From Alopecurus myosuroides (lineage: Eukaryota > Streptophyta > Magnoliopsida > Poales > Poaceae), in contig CM054060.1 of assembly GCA_028641055.1 (NCBI GenBank), positions 161,856,696 to 161,920,695 on the forward strand: a stretch of 64,000 bases of DNA, given 5' to 3'. This document shows, in pieces, positions 1 through 11,589 of the stretch; the first letter of the stretch is position 1; every line of letters starts with the position of its first letter. A model generated the notes under the pieces. It was not told where the DNA came from, did not search any database, and saw nothing but the letters and a program-made list of their open reading frames with translations. The translations under genes were made by a program, and so were the position numbers.

Positions 1-2551
1 GGCCCTGAAAGTCGACATTCATTTCGCGCTGGCCCTCGCGGTGTCCCCATCCAGCGAGCCTGCGAATGTGCCTGTTTACGGGAAGACCAGGGTTCTCATC
101 TTTGTCTAGAAAATTCGTGCAGAAAGAGATGCACTCTTCTGTCAGAAAGCCCTTGGCAAAGCTTGCGTCTGGATGGGCCCTGTTGCGGACGTATCCTTTG
201 ATGGAACCATTCATCCTTTTGAACGCCATCATGGAGTGTAAAATTGGCGGCCCGAGCTGGATGATATCATCCACGACATGGACAAGGAGATGCACCATAA
301 TGTCGAAGAATGCGGGCGGGAAGTATATCTCAAGCTCGCATAATATCACCACGATCTCTTCCTGTAGCCTTGCGAGTTGCTTCACGCCAATCGACTTTCG
401 AGAGATGACGTCAAAAAAGTTGCAGAGTCCAAACAACGTTTCGCGGACGTGCTCGTCCATTATCCCTCGAATTGCAACTGGAAGTATCTGCGTCATCATC
501 ATGTGACAGTCGTGAGACTTCATCCCGCTGAACTTTTGCTTTGGTACGTCTAGGTATCTGCTTATCTTCCCCGCATAACCGTAAGGAAATTTGACTCCAA
601 GGAGACACTTGAAGAATTGGTCGATCTCCTTCTCGCATAGCGTGAAGCACGAAGGGGGACAGTAATATTCCGTCTTCTTGGCCTTTTTTCCCTTGCGGCG
701 ACCTTCCGTCCCATCTAACACATCATCATCATCATCATCGTCATCATCATCCGGTTTTCCTCCGTGGAGCCCGCCCCTGATATTCAAAAATCTCAAGTCG
801 TTCCTTGCTTTCGGCCCATCTTTGGTTCTCTCCGGCATGTTGAGCAGGGTGCCAAGCAGACTCTCGCACACGTTTTTCGTTATATGCATGAGGTCAAGGA
901 AGTGGGGCGTGCGGAGAATCTTCCAGTACCTCAGGCCCAAGAGAACAGACCTTGTTTTCCATACACCCTCCAACGGCGCCGGCGCCTTTCGCTTCTTTCT
1001 CGTCGATTTCCTCGCCGCTCCTTTGACGTGTGGCTCTTCGCATCTCAACTTCATTGTTGAACAGATCTTTGCGTTTTCTCCACGGGTCATCCTTGCGAAG
1101 CCACCTTCGATGCCCCAAGAACACGGTTTTCGAAGACCCGGGGTTTCTCTCTAGCTGGAGATACGTAGTGTCATCCATGCACCTAACGCATGCACATAAT
1201 CCGTGCGCCACCTGCCCCGCGACATATCCGTAACCGAGGTAGTCATGCACCGTCGTGATGAGCGCGACTCTCATTGGGAAAAACGTTTCTCCATAGGCGT
1301 CCCACGTATTGGCTGGCTCGTCCCACAACGTGGCTAGCTCCTCTTCCAACAACTGGACATACAGATTGATGTCGTTACCTGGTTGTTTCGGCCCTTGAAT
1401 AAGCATACTCATCTGTATGTACTTCCTCTTCAAGCACAACCAGGGGGTAGGTTGTATATACATACAAACACGGGCGAGGTGCTATGGGTGCTGCTCTGGT
1501 TGCCAAAAGGATTTAATCCATCTGTACTCATGCACAGCTCGATGTTCCTTGGATCGTCCCCGAATTCGGGGTATTCAATGTCTAGCGCCTTCCACTGGCT
1601 AGCATCTGAGGGGTGTGTCAGCATTGTGTCATCCTTCTTCGGATCAATTCCATCATCCTCTTCTGGCTTCTTCCTTTCCGCGTGCCATCGCATGAGCTTC
1701 GCCTGTGTGGGGTCTGCGAAATACCGCTGCAGACGAGAAGTTATCGGAAAGTACCACACCACTTTTCGAGGAGAGGCCTTCTTCCCTGGCTTGTATCGAG
1801 TTGCGTCGCACACCGGGCATATGGTTCTCTCCGCGTCCGCTCCCCGATAGTTGATGCAGTCATTAATGCAAGCATGATATTTCACGTGAGGTAAATCCAG
1901 AGGGCACACGACTTTCTTGGCCTCCTCGATGCTCGTTGGACACTTGTTCCCCGTGGGAAGACGGCCGTGCCAGAATGCCATGTTCTCATCGTAGCTCGCA
2001 TCGGTCCATCGGTGTTTTGTCTTCATCTCGAGGGTCCTTAACGTTACGTTCAGGCGGGTATCCTCGCTCACGCATCCTTCATACAATGGAGTAACGGCGT
2101 CTATCTCCAGTTGCGACAGTTTCGATTTCTCTCTCGCAGCAGCTCTGGTGTTGCTAGTCTCCTTGAGAAGCAGAGCTTGGACATGAGGGTCCCGCACCCA
2201 GTCCGACGACGATGTCCCGACATCTTCATCATGATATCCTTCGTCTTGATTATGATCATGTCCGACATCTTCATCATGATGTCCTTCATCTTGATTATGA
2301 TCATGTCCTTCATCATGTCCGGGATACTCTTCATCTTCATCACTTGTCGGGTAAAGAGTGTAGACATCCATGAAACCACGAAGGATAAAGTGCGACTCCA
2401 AGTCACCACAATCGTATCTGATCAAGTGTTGCAGTTTGCATCTTCGACAAGGACATTTTATCTCCGTCATGTTATTTCGAAACATTTCGGCCGTCGCATG
2501 TTTCATAAATCTAGCCACGGTGCCTGTGCTTATATGCATGGTTGCCTGCAT
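1..2551 (-). pseudogene. CACTA transposase (TNP2-like), frameshifted
   Basis: The predicted product is the cut-and-paste transposase that binds CACTA ends in the nucleus. Reading leftward from 2551 there is a transposase-associated region with a cysteine cluster (CPCRRC), then a TNP2 core (for example CPLDLPHVKYHACINDC and ICPVCDATRYKPGKK), then from about 420 to the window edge a DUF4218-type segment (LARLQEEIVVILCELEIYFP, with KRMNGSIKGYVRNRAHPDAS). The 5' end at about 2552 is preceded by a pyrimidine-rich stretch and GCAG on the minus strand, so 2551 looks like an internal exon start rather than a true start codon. Near 1445 one base is missing within a run that should encode NLPPW; the upstream frame stops at 1430 while the downstream frame continues to about 894 and beyond. 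The copy is therefore non-functional as read. The C-terminus is outside the window. Confidence 0.88.
2215..2335 (-). repeat. 45-bp in-frame minisatellite in the transposase
   Basis: The transposase N-terminal region contains two consecutive near-identical 15-residue units of the form GHDHNQDEGHHDEDV preceded by a partial unit. The DNA shows the matching period of about 45 bp with CATCTTCATCATGAT-type repeats. It is acidic and histidine-rich and probably an unstructured linker; the repeat copy number is likely to vary between copies of the element. Confidence 0.8.
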
Positions 2552-3179
2552 AGTAAAGAAAGATCAAAGGACAAATTAATTAGAATCAAATTTCGTAATA
2601 TATGGATGATGCATGCATGGTCGTCGACGGAAAAATTCGGCATGACCTATGCTAAATATAGGACATTCTCGGAGTGCGTGGTCGCCGAAATGGAAATGAA
2701 TCAACATTTTGGCAACACATGTCAACTCATTTTTAAGACATCCACAACTTTCATCAAAAATACGCAACACAATTTCGCATATGTATATATGCAACCATAT
2801 GAATCTTTTGTGACGACGCACCGGCCGATACCAAGCGAGATCTATGAGAGAGAGCGAGATCAAGACACATACATACAACACATATACATATCCCTCCAAC
2901 AACTCACCAACTATAGATCTTGCCGACTCGAGACCGAGAGAGTACGTGTGTATGTGGCTATAGGGAGTGAAAATGATGGAAGAGAAAGTGGTAAAGTGAG
3001 ATGGGGGCGGAGAGAAGTGTTTACTAGATTCCCCTCACATATATATATATCAAATAAAATAGGTTAAATAAGTTTTAAATGGTGGGAAAATGGGGAAAAT
3101 GGGGTGGTGAGGAGTTGGGGGGCGACCAGATCTAAAATGGGGTGGAGATATGGGGGATGGGAGGTGGGGGGTGGTCCCA

Positions 3180-3540
3180 ACCACTTAAATTGCCCAGGTA
3201 TACCCGTGAGGCACCGTGTTGTTGGTGCGTCACGGCTATGTGGGATAGGCGCGGCGCACCTGCCTGTGGTGTGTCACGGCTATAGATGCTACACGTGGAA
3301 CAGATAGTCGTGACGCACCACAGGCAGGTGCGCCGCGCCTATCCCACATAGCCGTGACGCACCAGTGGCTCGGTGCATCGCGGGTATGCCTCGGAGGCTC
3401 GCCACCCTGGCCCCACACATAGGCGCAACGCGCCATCTGTTTGGTGCGCCGCCGGTAAGGCTATAGGCGCGACGCACCAAACCGTGGTGCGCCACGGCTA
3501 TTAGGCGTGACGCGCCGTAATGCTGGTGCGTCACGGGTAT
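3180..3540. repeat. CACTA subterminal repeat zone
   Basis: A unit of about 15 bp (GTGCGTCACGGCTAT and its complement ATAGCCGTGACGCAC, with variants) recurs many times in both orientations. Such GC-rich subterminal repeats are the transposase binding sites of CACTA elements. The unit orientation and spacing are irregular. Confidence 0.85.
3224..3363. repeat. 60-bp inverted repeat (hairpin) in CACTA end
   Basis: The segment 3224-3283 is the reverse complement of 3304-3363 with only two mismatches over 60 bp, separated by a 20-base loop (3284-3303). It is built from subterminal units but is far longer and more exact than the surrounding repeats. A transcript through it would form a long stem. 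Confidence 0.9.
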
Positions 3541-3554
3541 CATTACTCCTATAG

Positions 3555-3571
3555 CTGTTTTTCTAGTAGTG
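3555..3571. repeat. CACTA terminal inverted repeat
   Basis: CTGTTTTTCTAGTAGTG ends the element; its complement begins CACTACTAGAAAAACAG, the typical CACTA terminus. Confidence 0.85.
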
Positions 3572-3574
3572 TTA

Positions 3575-4100
3575 CCATTATCACCAATGGGGTGGCAAGC
3601 TCCAATCATGTGATATCTTTGAAATGCTCCTCGTGGACCTCCACTCATCAATTTTAATGATGACGATAACTTTACGTCATCCTCATGGGCATACCATGTG
3701 GTCACTTGATCCCACATGGTACATATTTTAGCTATGTGTCTTGATCAACTTGAATCAACCATTTGCACTTTGTCTTGATCAAACTTGTATCTTTTCTTGT
3801 ATCTTCATAATGATGATGTCTAGAAGGTGAACATGAATATCCACACTATGTCATTCTTCAAGACATGCTTGCATATGCTCAACACTATCATGACTAATAT
3901 TTGGATATTCCCATGAATGACACCTTGGTAATCACTTGATCATCTTGAATCCAACACATGGAGTTCAAGCATTGCCTATGGACAAAATCTACACATATAA
4001 CTCATTGCAAACATTAGTCCATAGTGGTTGTCATTAATTACCAAAACTACACATGTGACACCATGATCTTTCACCATGTCGCACCTAGGAGACACCGAGG
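3575..4100. other. AT-rich intergenic stretch, no gene seen
   Basis: No coding signature is visible. Repeated CTTGATCAA and TTGTATCTT phrases suggest decayed retrotransposon untranslated sequence, but I cannot assign a family. Near 4020 there is a phrase on the pattern of GTTGTCATTAATTACCAAAA that I recognise from Triticeae LTR elements. Confidence 0.4.
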
Positions 4101-5500
4101 GGCGACCCGTGCGCCACCACAAAATTCCACAACATATTATACTTCTCGTTGCGGCTACCGTCAATCCTATCTACGGTGGTGGCTGGCCCTACTACCGGAG
4201 GTGGCAGGGGTGTTCCTCTCATTCGGTGGCACTTGTAGAAGGTCGGGGTGGCTGGGGTGTCGTCGGTCGGCTCGCCAGTGCAAGGACATAGAGGTGGTGG
4301 TGGTCCCCTGCTCTGGCTCTATAGTGGCCGTGACTGGCAGGGTTGGCAGCATGTTGTGCCGCAGATCGTGGGATTTTGGCTCAGATCCGGACAATTTCTT
4401 CGGCAGGCGCCGTGGTCGTGGAGTGGCCTATGGTGTCCGTCTCTCCTTCGGATTTGGTCAGGTGGTGTAGGTAGGAATGGGGCGACGAGGTGTGGTGTGC
4501 GTGGCGTGAGGATGCCAGGGCATCGGCCCTGCGTGATGTGTCGATATCGTTGAGATCGGGTGTTTTCCCGGCATGTGTGGACGACATGAGCTGGCCGTGC
4601 TGTGTATTCGGCTGTTTGGTTGTCATGTAGCTATGTGAGAGGATGGCGGGAGTGGTGGCAGAGGTTTCTTGGTTGGCTTGCCAGCGGGGATAAAGGTTGA
4701 TGTGCGGATATTCGTGTATGTGGGGAGGTTGGATAAATATCCAGCGATGGCGGCGGCTGCGGGCGACGTTTACCTTCTTGGAGGTATCACATCTTTGCTA
4801 CCACACCCCTCCTGCATTGATCTGATAGACCATGTAGCTCTAGGGGGAAACCCTTGATCCTTTGTGATCGGACGATGAGGGCACCTCAACATGGTTTCCC
4901 TCATGGGGGCTTCGTCCTTCGAGCTGGGCGATGGCAAGCGGGACCGGTGAAAGGACACATGTGGCGTCATGATTTATGTGGCGATGGTTGTGGTAGTTGG
5001 ATCTTCTCCGACGTGTTCGTGGGACTACCTCGGTTTGCTTTGTCGATGTAAAGAAAAAGCTGCGACGGCGGGACCTATGTGGCGAGAGTGACACGTAACA
5101 ATTGGTATGTTCAGTAGTCTTCCATTCCTTGGAGCCAACCTTGCATTGCTCTCCTTTGGAGCTTTCCTTTATAGACGGAGATGTGATGTCTCAGCGCGCG
5201 TGGCTGAGTTATGGCACGTGCCTTCTTGTGTTTCTGCACGACCTCTAGGATGAAGGTTGGGTCAAAATTCGTGTTCAGAGAAGTCGCCGCTTGCTTGGAG
5301 TTTCAAGTGGGCAATGAGGCCGTTGGGAGAAGTGATGACGATGATACCCGACCGTGATCTTGACGAGACACTCTATGTTGAGGCATGTGCGGGTTTCTTT
5401 TGTGTGTCGTTCAGTGGTTTGTAACGGTTTTCACTCGGTTTTTATGTTAATTAACTGGACAGTGGTTAATTAATGTTTGAGACGAAAAGTTTCCGTTTGT
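4100..5500 (+). other. GC-rich non-LTR-retroelement-like sequence, decayed
   Basis: The section around 4840-4930 (GGGGAAACCCTTGATC, then a TTTCCCTCATGGGGGC-like phrase) is a diverged match to the section at 21235-21310 in this same window (GGTGAAAACCCTTGACC, then GTTACCCTCTTGGGGGCG). Both resemble the GC-rich untranslated part of Triticeae non-LTR elements. Short open frames here differ between strands and show no domain, so I regard them as chance. No poly(A) tail or target duplication was found. Confidence 0.4.
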
Positions 5501-5510
5501 CTCGGGGCAT

Positions 5511-5760
5511 GTTTGATTTGTAGGATTCTCATAGGAATAGTATAGGATTTTCACCCATAGGAATTTTTCCTACGAAAATCCATTTTATTTAAAGGATTGA
5601 ATACTCCAACATTCCTATGAATTGCTTTCCTCCGCTACATTTTAATAGGATTTATAACAAGAGGTGAGACCTCTTAGAAAATATCCTATGTGTCTATGAC
5701 AACTATGACATGCACTCAATCCCTACGAAAATTTCCTGCATTTCTCTTGTGGTGCAATCA
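5511..5760. mobile_element. MITE-like element with TGTTTGATT ends
   Basis: The left end TGTTTGATTTG at about 5511 is mirrored by CAATCAAACA at about 5755. Between them lie the phrases GGATTCTCATAGGAATAG and CCTACGAAAATTTCCTGC, typical of a short non-autonomous DNA element common in grasses. The length is about 250 bp. I could not settle the target duplication, so the superfamily is left open. Confidence 0.6.
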
Positions 5761-5769
5761 AACAATAGA

Positions 5770-6386
5770 TGCTACTGATTTCTGTATTTTTTCCTCCTAT
5801 ATGGGACTAGGCTTCTTAGTCGAGGGCTTCCTCCGCAAGAGGAGACACAGCTTCGTCGGTGTTAGCGTCGTCGTGGATGTGGTCACCGCAAGTCCTCATC
5901 GACCTATGCGACGATGACCCAAATAAATCTAGTGTTTAATTTAATTTGTATTTATCCTAGTTTTATCTAAATGTACTTGGGGTGTCCTTTGCATAATTAT
6001 TTTAAATCAAAAAGGGGGGAAATGAAATGCGTCCGCCCCGTTGAGTGCACAGGTGGAGGCCAAAACGGACATGAATCGTGTATGTTTTTGCGTCACGTCG
6101 TTGTAGTTGCTCTTAATAGTAGCTACGTACACAAAACTCGTGTGTGTTGCCACGCCACGGCTACTAGTTGGACTGGATTGGGTGGGAGCGAGTCAGGTCT
6201 AACCAACGTACTCTAGTTGTCACTTGTGAGACGGGCCGGATGGATTGTTTTGTGATATAAAATAGAATCAAGTCAGCAACGACGGCTACGCATGCATGCG
6301 CGCATTCTGTTGAGATCGATGCAACTGCACACGTACGACCTTCTCCTCCCTAGTTAATTTCCTCCAAGAGGCTCGCACTTCACTGG
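5770..6386. other. Intergenic stretch, nothing recognised
   Basis: No domain, repeat or RNA gene is evident. Open frames are short and shadow each other. Confidence 0.4.
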
Positions 6387-6558
6387 GTGAGGCCCTCGCA
6401 AACACTTCCCAAGCTTTCTCCTCTCCCTCCAAGAGCCTCAATGGGCGATCTAGCTGCGTCTCTCCTCGATGATGTCCAGCCTCTCATCGGCCGGGATTCA
6501 ACGGCCTCTCTGCAGGCCACGACGCGTTGGACGCTTCGAGACTCCTTTCGACATGGTA
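6387..6558 (+). pseudogene. Possible first exon of an unrecognised or truncated gene
   Basis: An open frame from ATG 6387 (with a second ATG at 6441, MGDLAASLLDDVQPLIGRD) has exon-like codon use and runs into CATG followed by GTAAGATC at about 6558, a good plant splice donor. No downstream exon with a matching domain was found before the solo LTR at 7170. It could be a gene fragment or chance. I do not recognise the product. Confidence 0.25.
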
Positions 6559-6559
6559 A

Positions 6560-7164
6560 GATCTCGCTAGTCCCTATAGCTAGATTGGTCTTATCCAGTA
6601 CGTACAAGTTCATGAATTACATCTTTCGTCGTAAGGGGGCCGTATGTCTCCTGTATTGCAGTACAAACTGATAATTCAATGCTGGTCATTGATCGGCACT
6701 GAGCTTCACTAGGTACTCTTGTCACGGTTCATACCTCTTAGGGTTGCGCATATCAATTCTACTCCCCTCAACAGGAGTGAATCTGTAATTAGCCTACCGA
6801 GGAGAAATACATGTGAGGTATTAGCCTATTAAAAAAAACAATTACATTACTGTTGGTGGCCTGCCATGCAAAACCATAGTTATACTAGTACATATCTACT
6901 TCTGCTTCGCGTCCCTTGGCGAATCTTTGCACCAGTATTTTTTATTATCTTTCACCAACACCTAAATTTGAACCTTGGTCACCTGTGACCTGAATCGCAT
7001 GGAAGTATATATCTACTAGAAGGACCTCGCGCGTTTTGTTGCGCCATTCTTCATTGTCACAAATTATATATACTTTAATTATGTTTTTGTGTTAAGCAGG
7101 TGGTCGTGTGTGCTTTTATTTTTCTAACAGGGCACAACTTTTTTTCGAGTTAAGATAGTGGCTA
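6560..7164. other. Intergenic stretch, nothing recognised
   Basis: AT-rich sequence with short A and T runs; no gene or repeat assigned. Confidence 0.4.
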
Positions 7165-7169
7165 AGTGT

Positions 7170-8734
7170 CGATGCGGTGCGTAGTTGCACTTGTTGGTAA
7201 ACCCCAAGAGAAAGATTGTGAAGAGTGCAGCGGCAAGTTTTCCCTCAGAAAAGAAACCAAGGTTGAATTTACCAGTAGGAGGACACGTAATTTCTAAAGG
7301 TTGATGCAGTTGATGTGGTAGGGCACACTACCGGTTCAGCAACGACGTGGAATCTACACAACACAATCAATTCACTTTGCCCCAACGAAGCAGTGACGTT
7401 GTCAATCTCACCGGTTTTGCTGATAACAAAGAGGTTAAATATATGGTGTGGAAAACAGTAGGAGAACAATGTGAAAACAGTATTAGCAGTGTGAAAACAG
7501 TAATTGCAGTGGTTGTATTATCAGTATGAGAAAATGGACCGGGGTCCACGGTTCACTAGAGGTGTCTCTCCATTAAAAATAGATAACATGTGTGGTGAAC
7601 AAATTACAGCTGGGAAATTGATAGATAGTCAAACATGCATGACATGATGATTACTATGTGATTCATGCGGGCATTACAACAAGACTCATAGACCATTATC
7701 TAACTGCATCTATGACTAATAATCCACCCTCAGAATATCATTCGAACAAACGTTGGATATTAAGTTGCAACCAACAGATAATCGTAGTAAGCAAAGTGTG
7801 TAATGTAAACAATGTAAACATCGTTGTTTTCTCCCTAATGGAAACAATACATCCTCCATCCGTCACGTGTCTGTCACTCGAGCACGGATGCAAAGGGGGC
7901 ATGAACTCACTATCGAGCATAAATACTCCCTCTTGGAGTTACTAGTATCTACATGGCCAGAGCATCTACTAACAACGGAGAGCATGCAAGATCATAAATA
8001 ACATACACATGAAGATAACATGATAGATTGATAATCGAGAGACATAGCATTCAATAATCATCGGATCCCAGCAAACACAACATGTAGGATTACAATAAGA
8101 TGACCTCGATCATGTAGGAAAGCTCACGAGACCTAAACATGAGGCATAAATAGGAGAGGACAACCATCTAGATACTGCTATGAACCCGTAGTCCAAAGAT
8201 GAACTACTCACGCATCACTCTGGAGGCGGGCATGGTGGTGTAGAGCCCTTCGGTGATGATTTCCCCTCCCGGCAGGGAGAACTCCAGAACCCTCCCGAAC
8301 TCGGGTTGACGATGACGTCGGCCTCGGGTGTTTTTCGTGGAAAAGTGGTATATCTTTAGGGTTTACGCCACGGGGGGAATAAATTGGCGAAAGGGCGATG
8401 GCGGTGGGCGCCCGTGGGGCCCACACCACCCCATGGCGCGGCCGGGGGGGGGGGCTATCTTGTGCCTCCCCTCCGGGATTATTCGGGACTCCGTGGAACC
8501 TTCAGGAATTCTAAGACTTACGGGCTTCGAATTTTCCAATTCCGAGAATATTTCGAGAACAACTTTTCTGAAACTAAAAACAGCAGAAAACAGGAACTGG
8601 CTCTGTGGCATCTTGACAATAGGTTAGTCCTAGGAAATCGATAAAAATGGCATAAATTGTAAGGAAAACATGTAGCATATGGCATAAAAACAACATGGAA
8701 CATCAGAAATTAAGAATACGTGTATGACGTATCA
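7170..8734 (-). mobile_element. Solo LTR, Athila lineage (Sabrina-like)
   Basis: On the minus strand the sequence begins TGATACGTC-like (GACGTATCA at 8726-8734 on plus) and ends near 7170. It contains phrases I know from the abundant Sabrina-type LTRs of Triticeae (for example CTCACCGGTTTTGCTG, GGACCGGGGTCCACGG and GAGCATAAATACTCCC). The same family recurs at 23367-51113 in this window. A perfect 5-bp duplication AGTGT lies at 7165-7169 and 8735-8739, and no internal domain is present, so this is a solo LTR left by LTR-LTR recombination. The first base at the left end is C rather than T, probably a mutation. Family name is from memory; lineage is inferred from the shared family's primer site at 23338-23356. 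Confidence 0.88.
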
Positions 8735-8739
8735 AGTGT

Positions 8740-9484
8740 GCACTTCAATTTTGCATAAGAAAACTTGAAAGAACTCACAACATGTACTACGTTTCGTGTC
8801 AGCACTTGCTCTTGGCCTTCACGTTGTATACCCTTATATTGTCTAGTGAGCACCCGAGGAGCCATTATTTATGCGATAATTTCTTATGGCCCTTGTCAGG
8901 TTAACTTCAAAGGGAATAAAGCAGCAACAATGAGGTATAATTGTACTAAAGGAAAAAAATGAATAAATCAAATATGGCAACAGAAAATCACACGATACAC
9001 ATGGAACCAGCATGAAGTTCACTTCATGATAAGATCTAATCACACGTAAGTTATTATATTATATCATAGCAGCTAACAAATTAATTGGTAGCTAAAACTG
9101 CACGACCAGCTCTCTCATGTTGTTCATTATGGAAGAAGATGATTCTTGTTAGTTCTTCCATTGGACGGTATTGGATCCCTCATATACTTGAGTAAATAGT
9201 AATCACCTCAAGGTTCCCAAACTAACAATAAATTACTTAACACCTTCAAACTAAGGACAAAAAAATGAAGCAAAAAGTAACCTACAGAATCAGATCCTTG
9301 GTTATCGTCGAGCACATTTTTTTTTGCTTTTTTTTTCAATTATGAGACTTTTTTGTAGGATAGCAATTCCAAGACTCTAAATAACTATTATTAGACTAAT
9401 ATGTGGCCTGATTACTCCCCCGTGCAGAATAGGTCTCGATCTTTCAGCACTACAAATTAGATCTTGATTCACAATATATTTATC
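8740..9484. other. Intergenic stretch, nothing recognised
   Basis: AT-rich, with a T-run at about 9318-9337. No coding or repeat signature could be supported. Confidence 0.4.
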
Positions 9485-11100
9485 TATTCACCAACCTCTG
9501 AGTTACCATGAACCCTACAAGCTGCTAGCAACATCTCCTGAATTGCAGAGCTAGGTCCCATGGGCATATTACCAATAGTTTCCAGTGCTTCTGTTAGTTT
9601 CCTAGCTTGGCCAAGGAGGTTGATTATACATCGATAATGCATTAATGCATCACATTAGGAGCAACCCTTCCCAATCATGTTGATAAGAAATGTCACCCTT
9701 TGTGAACCAAGCAAGCCTAAACGCAGGCAGTTAGAACACCAAATAATTTCACTATATCTAGAGCTTCAAACAATGTAAGCATCTTGTAAAACATACTGTA
9801 ACCTCTTCACCATGTTACCGCAAGATGTCATTGCCTTTTAACACGTCCAACTAAATTTATCTCTACCGTGCATCCCTTTTAACATGCCCAATTCCCGCTC
9901 AATTCTCCCACACTTCGAGTACATGTTTATCAGTACATTCCCAACGAAAGTATTCATCCTTATCCCATGCTTGCTCGGGTAAATACTTGCTCATTGCCCT
10001 ATCTCTAAAGCACCAAGTTGTGCACGTTACTGTGCTCACCATGTTGAACTCATCTCCATCATCTTACTAAACTGCAGCTTACGAAATATCTCCATAGTCT
10101 CTCTGAACCGACCAACTTGTACATAACCATCAACCAGAAATAGTGACACTCTCAGTCTCTCCGGCATATGATGAAACAGTACTCTGGCTTGATGTCCAGG
10201 ACATAACCTACTCTAGCAGACTCAGCCATTATCGATGTCCAGGACATCACATTCCTCATATGCATGCCCTTAAACAACTCCCAAGTTGTTTCCATCTCGC
10301 CCCACTCAGCGTTACGTATTAACAGCGCAATCTCCACCATGAAGTGAGGCACCATCCCCCTCTACATGATGCATTTGTGCGGCTACAGTCCGAGCAGGAT
10401 GCCATTGCCTTACCCACAAAGATGACAACACCGTCATTTAGCCAGTAGATGATTGGCGTCGGTATGACACCATGCCTCACTGTATCCAGGAAGAGCAGCA
10501 TGATAGCCTGAACCGCCCTCACCGTATCTACGAAGAGCAGGATATCCTGAACCGCGTGCTCCTCTTGCACCCGGAGATCAGTGTGTTCCACACCATGGGC
10601 GTGCATCCACCTCTCGTAGGCCACACATCCAGCAGCAGACGCAGCGCCATGCCATCGCCTATGGCCGCATACATGAGCGAGAGAGCTGAGCACGCGGGAG
10701 TTAAGATCCAGCCCGAACTTAACCAAGTTCGTGTGTACGACCTCCTGTCATGGCCGCATGGTGCCGAGCTCCGTTGTCACCTCGTTGAGAAACATTTCCA
10801 TGCGTCAGCATGCCTGCGTACACCCGCAAGAACATCTTGCGCTCGATTGTTTAGACCCCCAAAACGAGGCGCCCCGGCGAGGAATTCCATTGAACAGACA
10901 GCAGGCGCGTGATGGCGGCGCGACGGATCCGGCTGGCGGGTCGTCGAAGGGATGTCAAGGAGGAACTCGTCCTTGGCAGAAGAGTGCCTCCATTGGAGAC
11001 AGGCCCGCCGCGTCGGCGCTAGCGCCAATCCTAGCGGCCAGCCGGAACGTATAGCTGGTGCACGAACAGGGAAAGAAAAGGAGGATTTTTCCATCAGCAA
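9485..11100 (-). pseudogene. PPR (PLS/E-type) pseudogene
   Basis: Functional relatives are organelle RNA-binding proteins that act in RNA editing or splicing. Translating the minus strand in mixed frames gives a colinear series of PPR pieces. From 5' to 3' these are GLDLNSRVLSSLAHV near 10710, MRNVMSWTSIMAESARVGYV near 10220, HMPERLRVSLFLVDGYVQVG near 10150, GIRMNTFVGNVLINMYSKCG near 9950, then INLLGQARKLTEALETIGNM followed by PMGPSSAIQ near 9550-9640, close to the usual E-domain start. The order matches an intact single-exon PPR gene. Numerous stops and frame changes occur throughout, and one section around 10200-10500 looks rearranged. The 5' limit is uncertain; the open frame from ATG 11100 may be the original N-terminal targeting region. 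It lies about 4 kb from the intact NPH3 gene, on the same strand. Confidence 0.75.
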
Positions 11101-11585
11101 GACGCGCCCCCAATTGATGGGCTAGGAGAGAAATCCTGGGAGAAGGGTGGTAAATCAAGTTATTTTTATTTTCTTTTCTAAAATAGATAGATGGGATCAA
11201 GTCGGTTCGCTTGGAGTCGGTTTGTAAAGCAGGATGGCAGATTTGGGCGGTAGAAAAATAAGAGCGCGGTTGGAGCAACCATAGCTCACCAATTCTTGCA
11301 CGCTTAGATCTTTTACTTTTAAGAGATTTCAAGTGTGATAGCATCCTACGAATCAAACAGGCTCTTAAAAAGTACTAGTTGACATGTACGTGCAGCGCAC
11401 GTCTTCACCACTAAAGGGATAATTTACAAGTAGAAATAACCATACGTGTGATTTAGGTGGCACTCGCCAACTGAAGGGATAATTTAATTTACAAGCAGAA
11501 ACGACCATATCAACGATTCAGGTGGCACTCACCGAAGTTACACCCGCAGACAAGGAAGGGGGAGCAAGTGATATTGGTGGGAAAC
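11101..11585. other. Intergenic stretch, nothing recognised
   Basis: Contains a short near-repeat (AAGGGATAATTTACAAG near 11413 and again with a small change near 11473). No gene seen. Confidence 0.35.
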
Positions 11586-11589
11586 ATGA

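Larger units (their letters stand above)
1..3571 (-). mobile_element. CACTA (En/Spm) DNA transposon, one end
   Basis: The region from the window edge to 3571 holds a minus-strand TNP2-type transposase, a subterminal repeat zone and a terminus reading TTTTTCTAGTAGTG on the plus strand, which is the complement of a CACTACTAGAAAAA terminus. This is the standard architecture of CACTA elements, where the transposase reads inward from a repeat-rich end. The other end lies left of the window. The 3-bp target duplication would be TTA at 3572-3574, but its partner cannot be seen. Confidence 0.9.

Noticed and set aside
3180..3540. Regularly spaced repeats resembling a CRISPR array
   Set aside because: Units occur in both orientations with irregular spacing next to a CACTA terminus in a plant genome.
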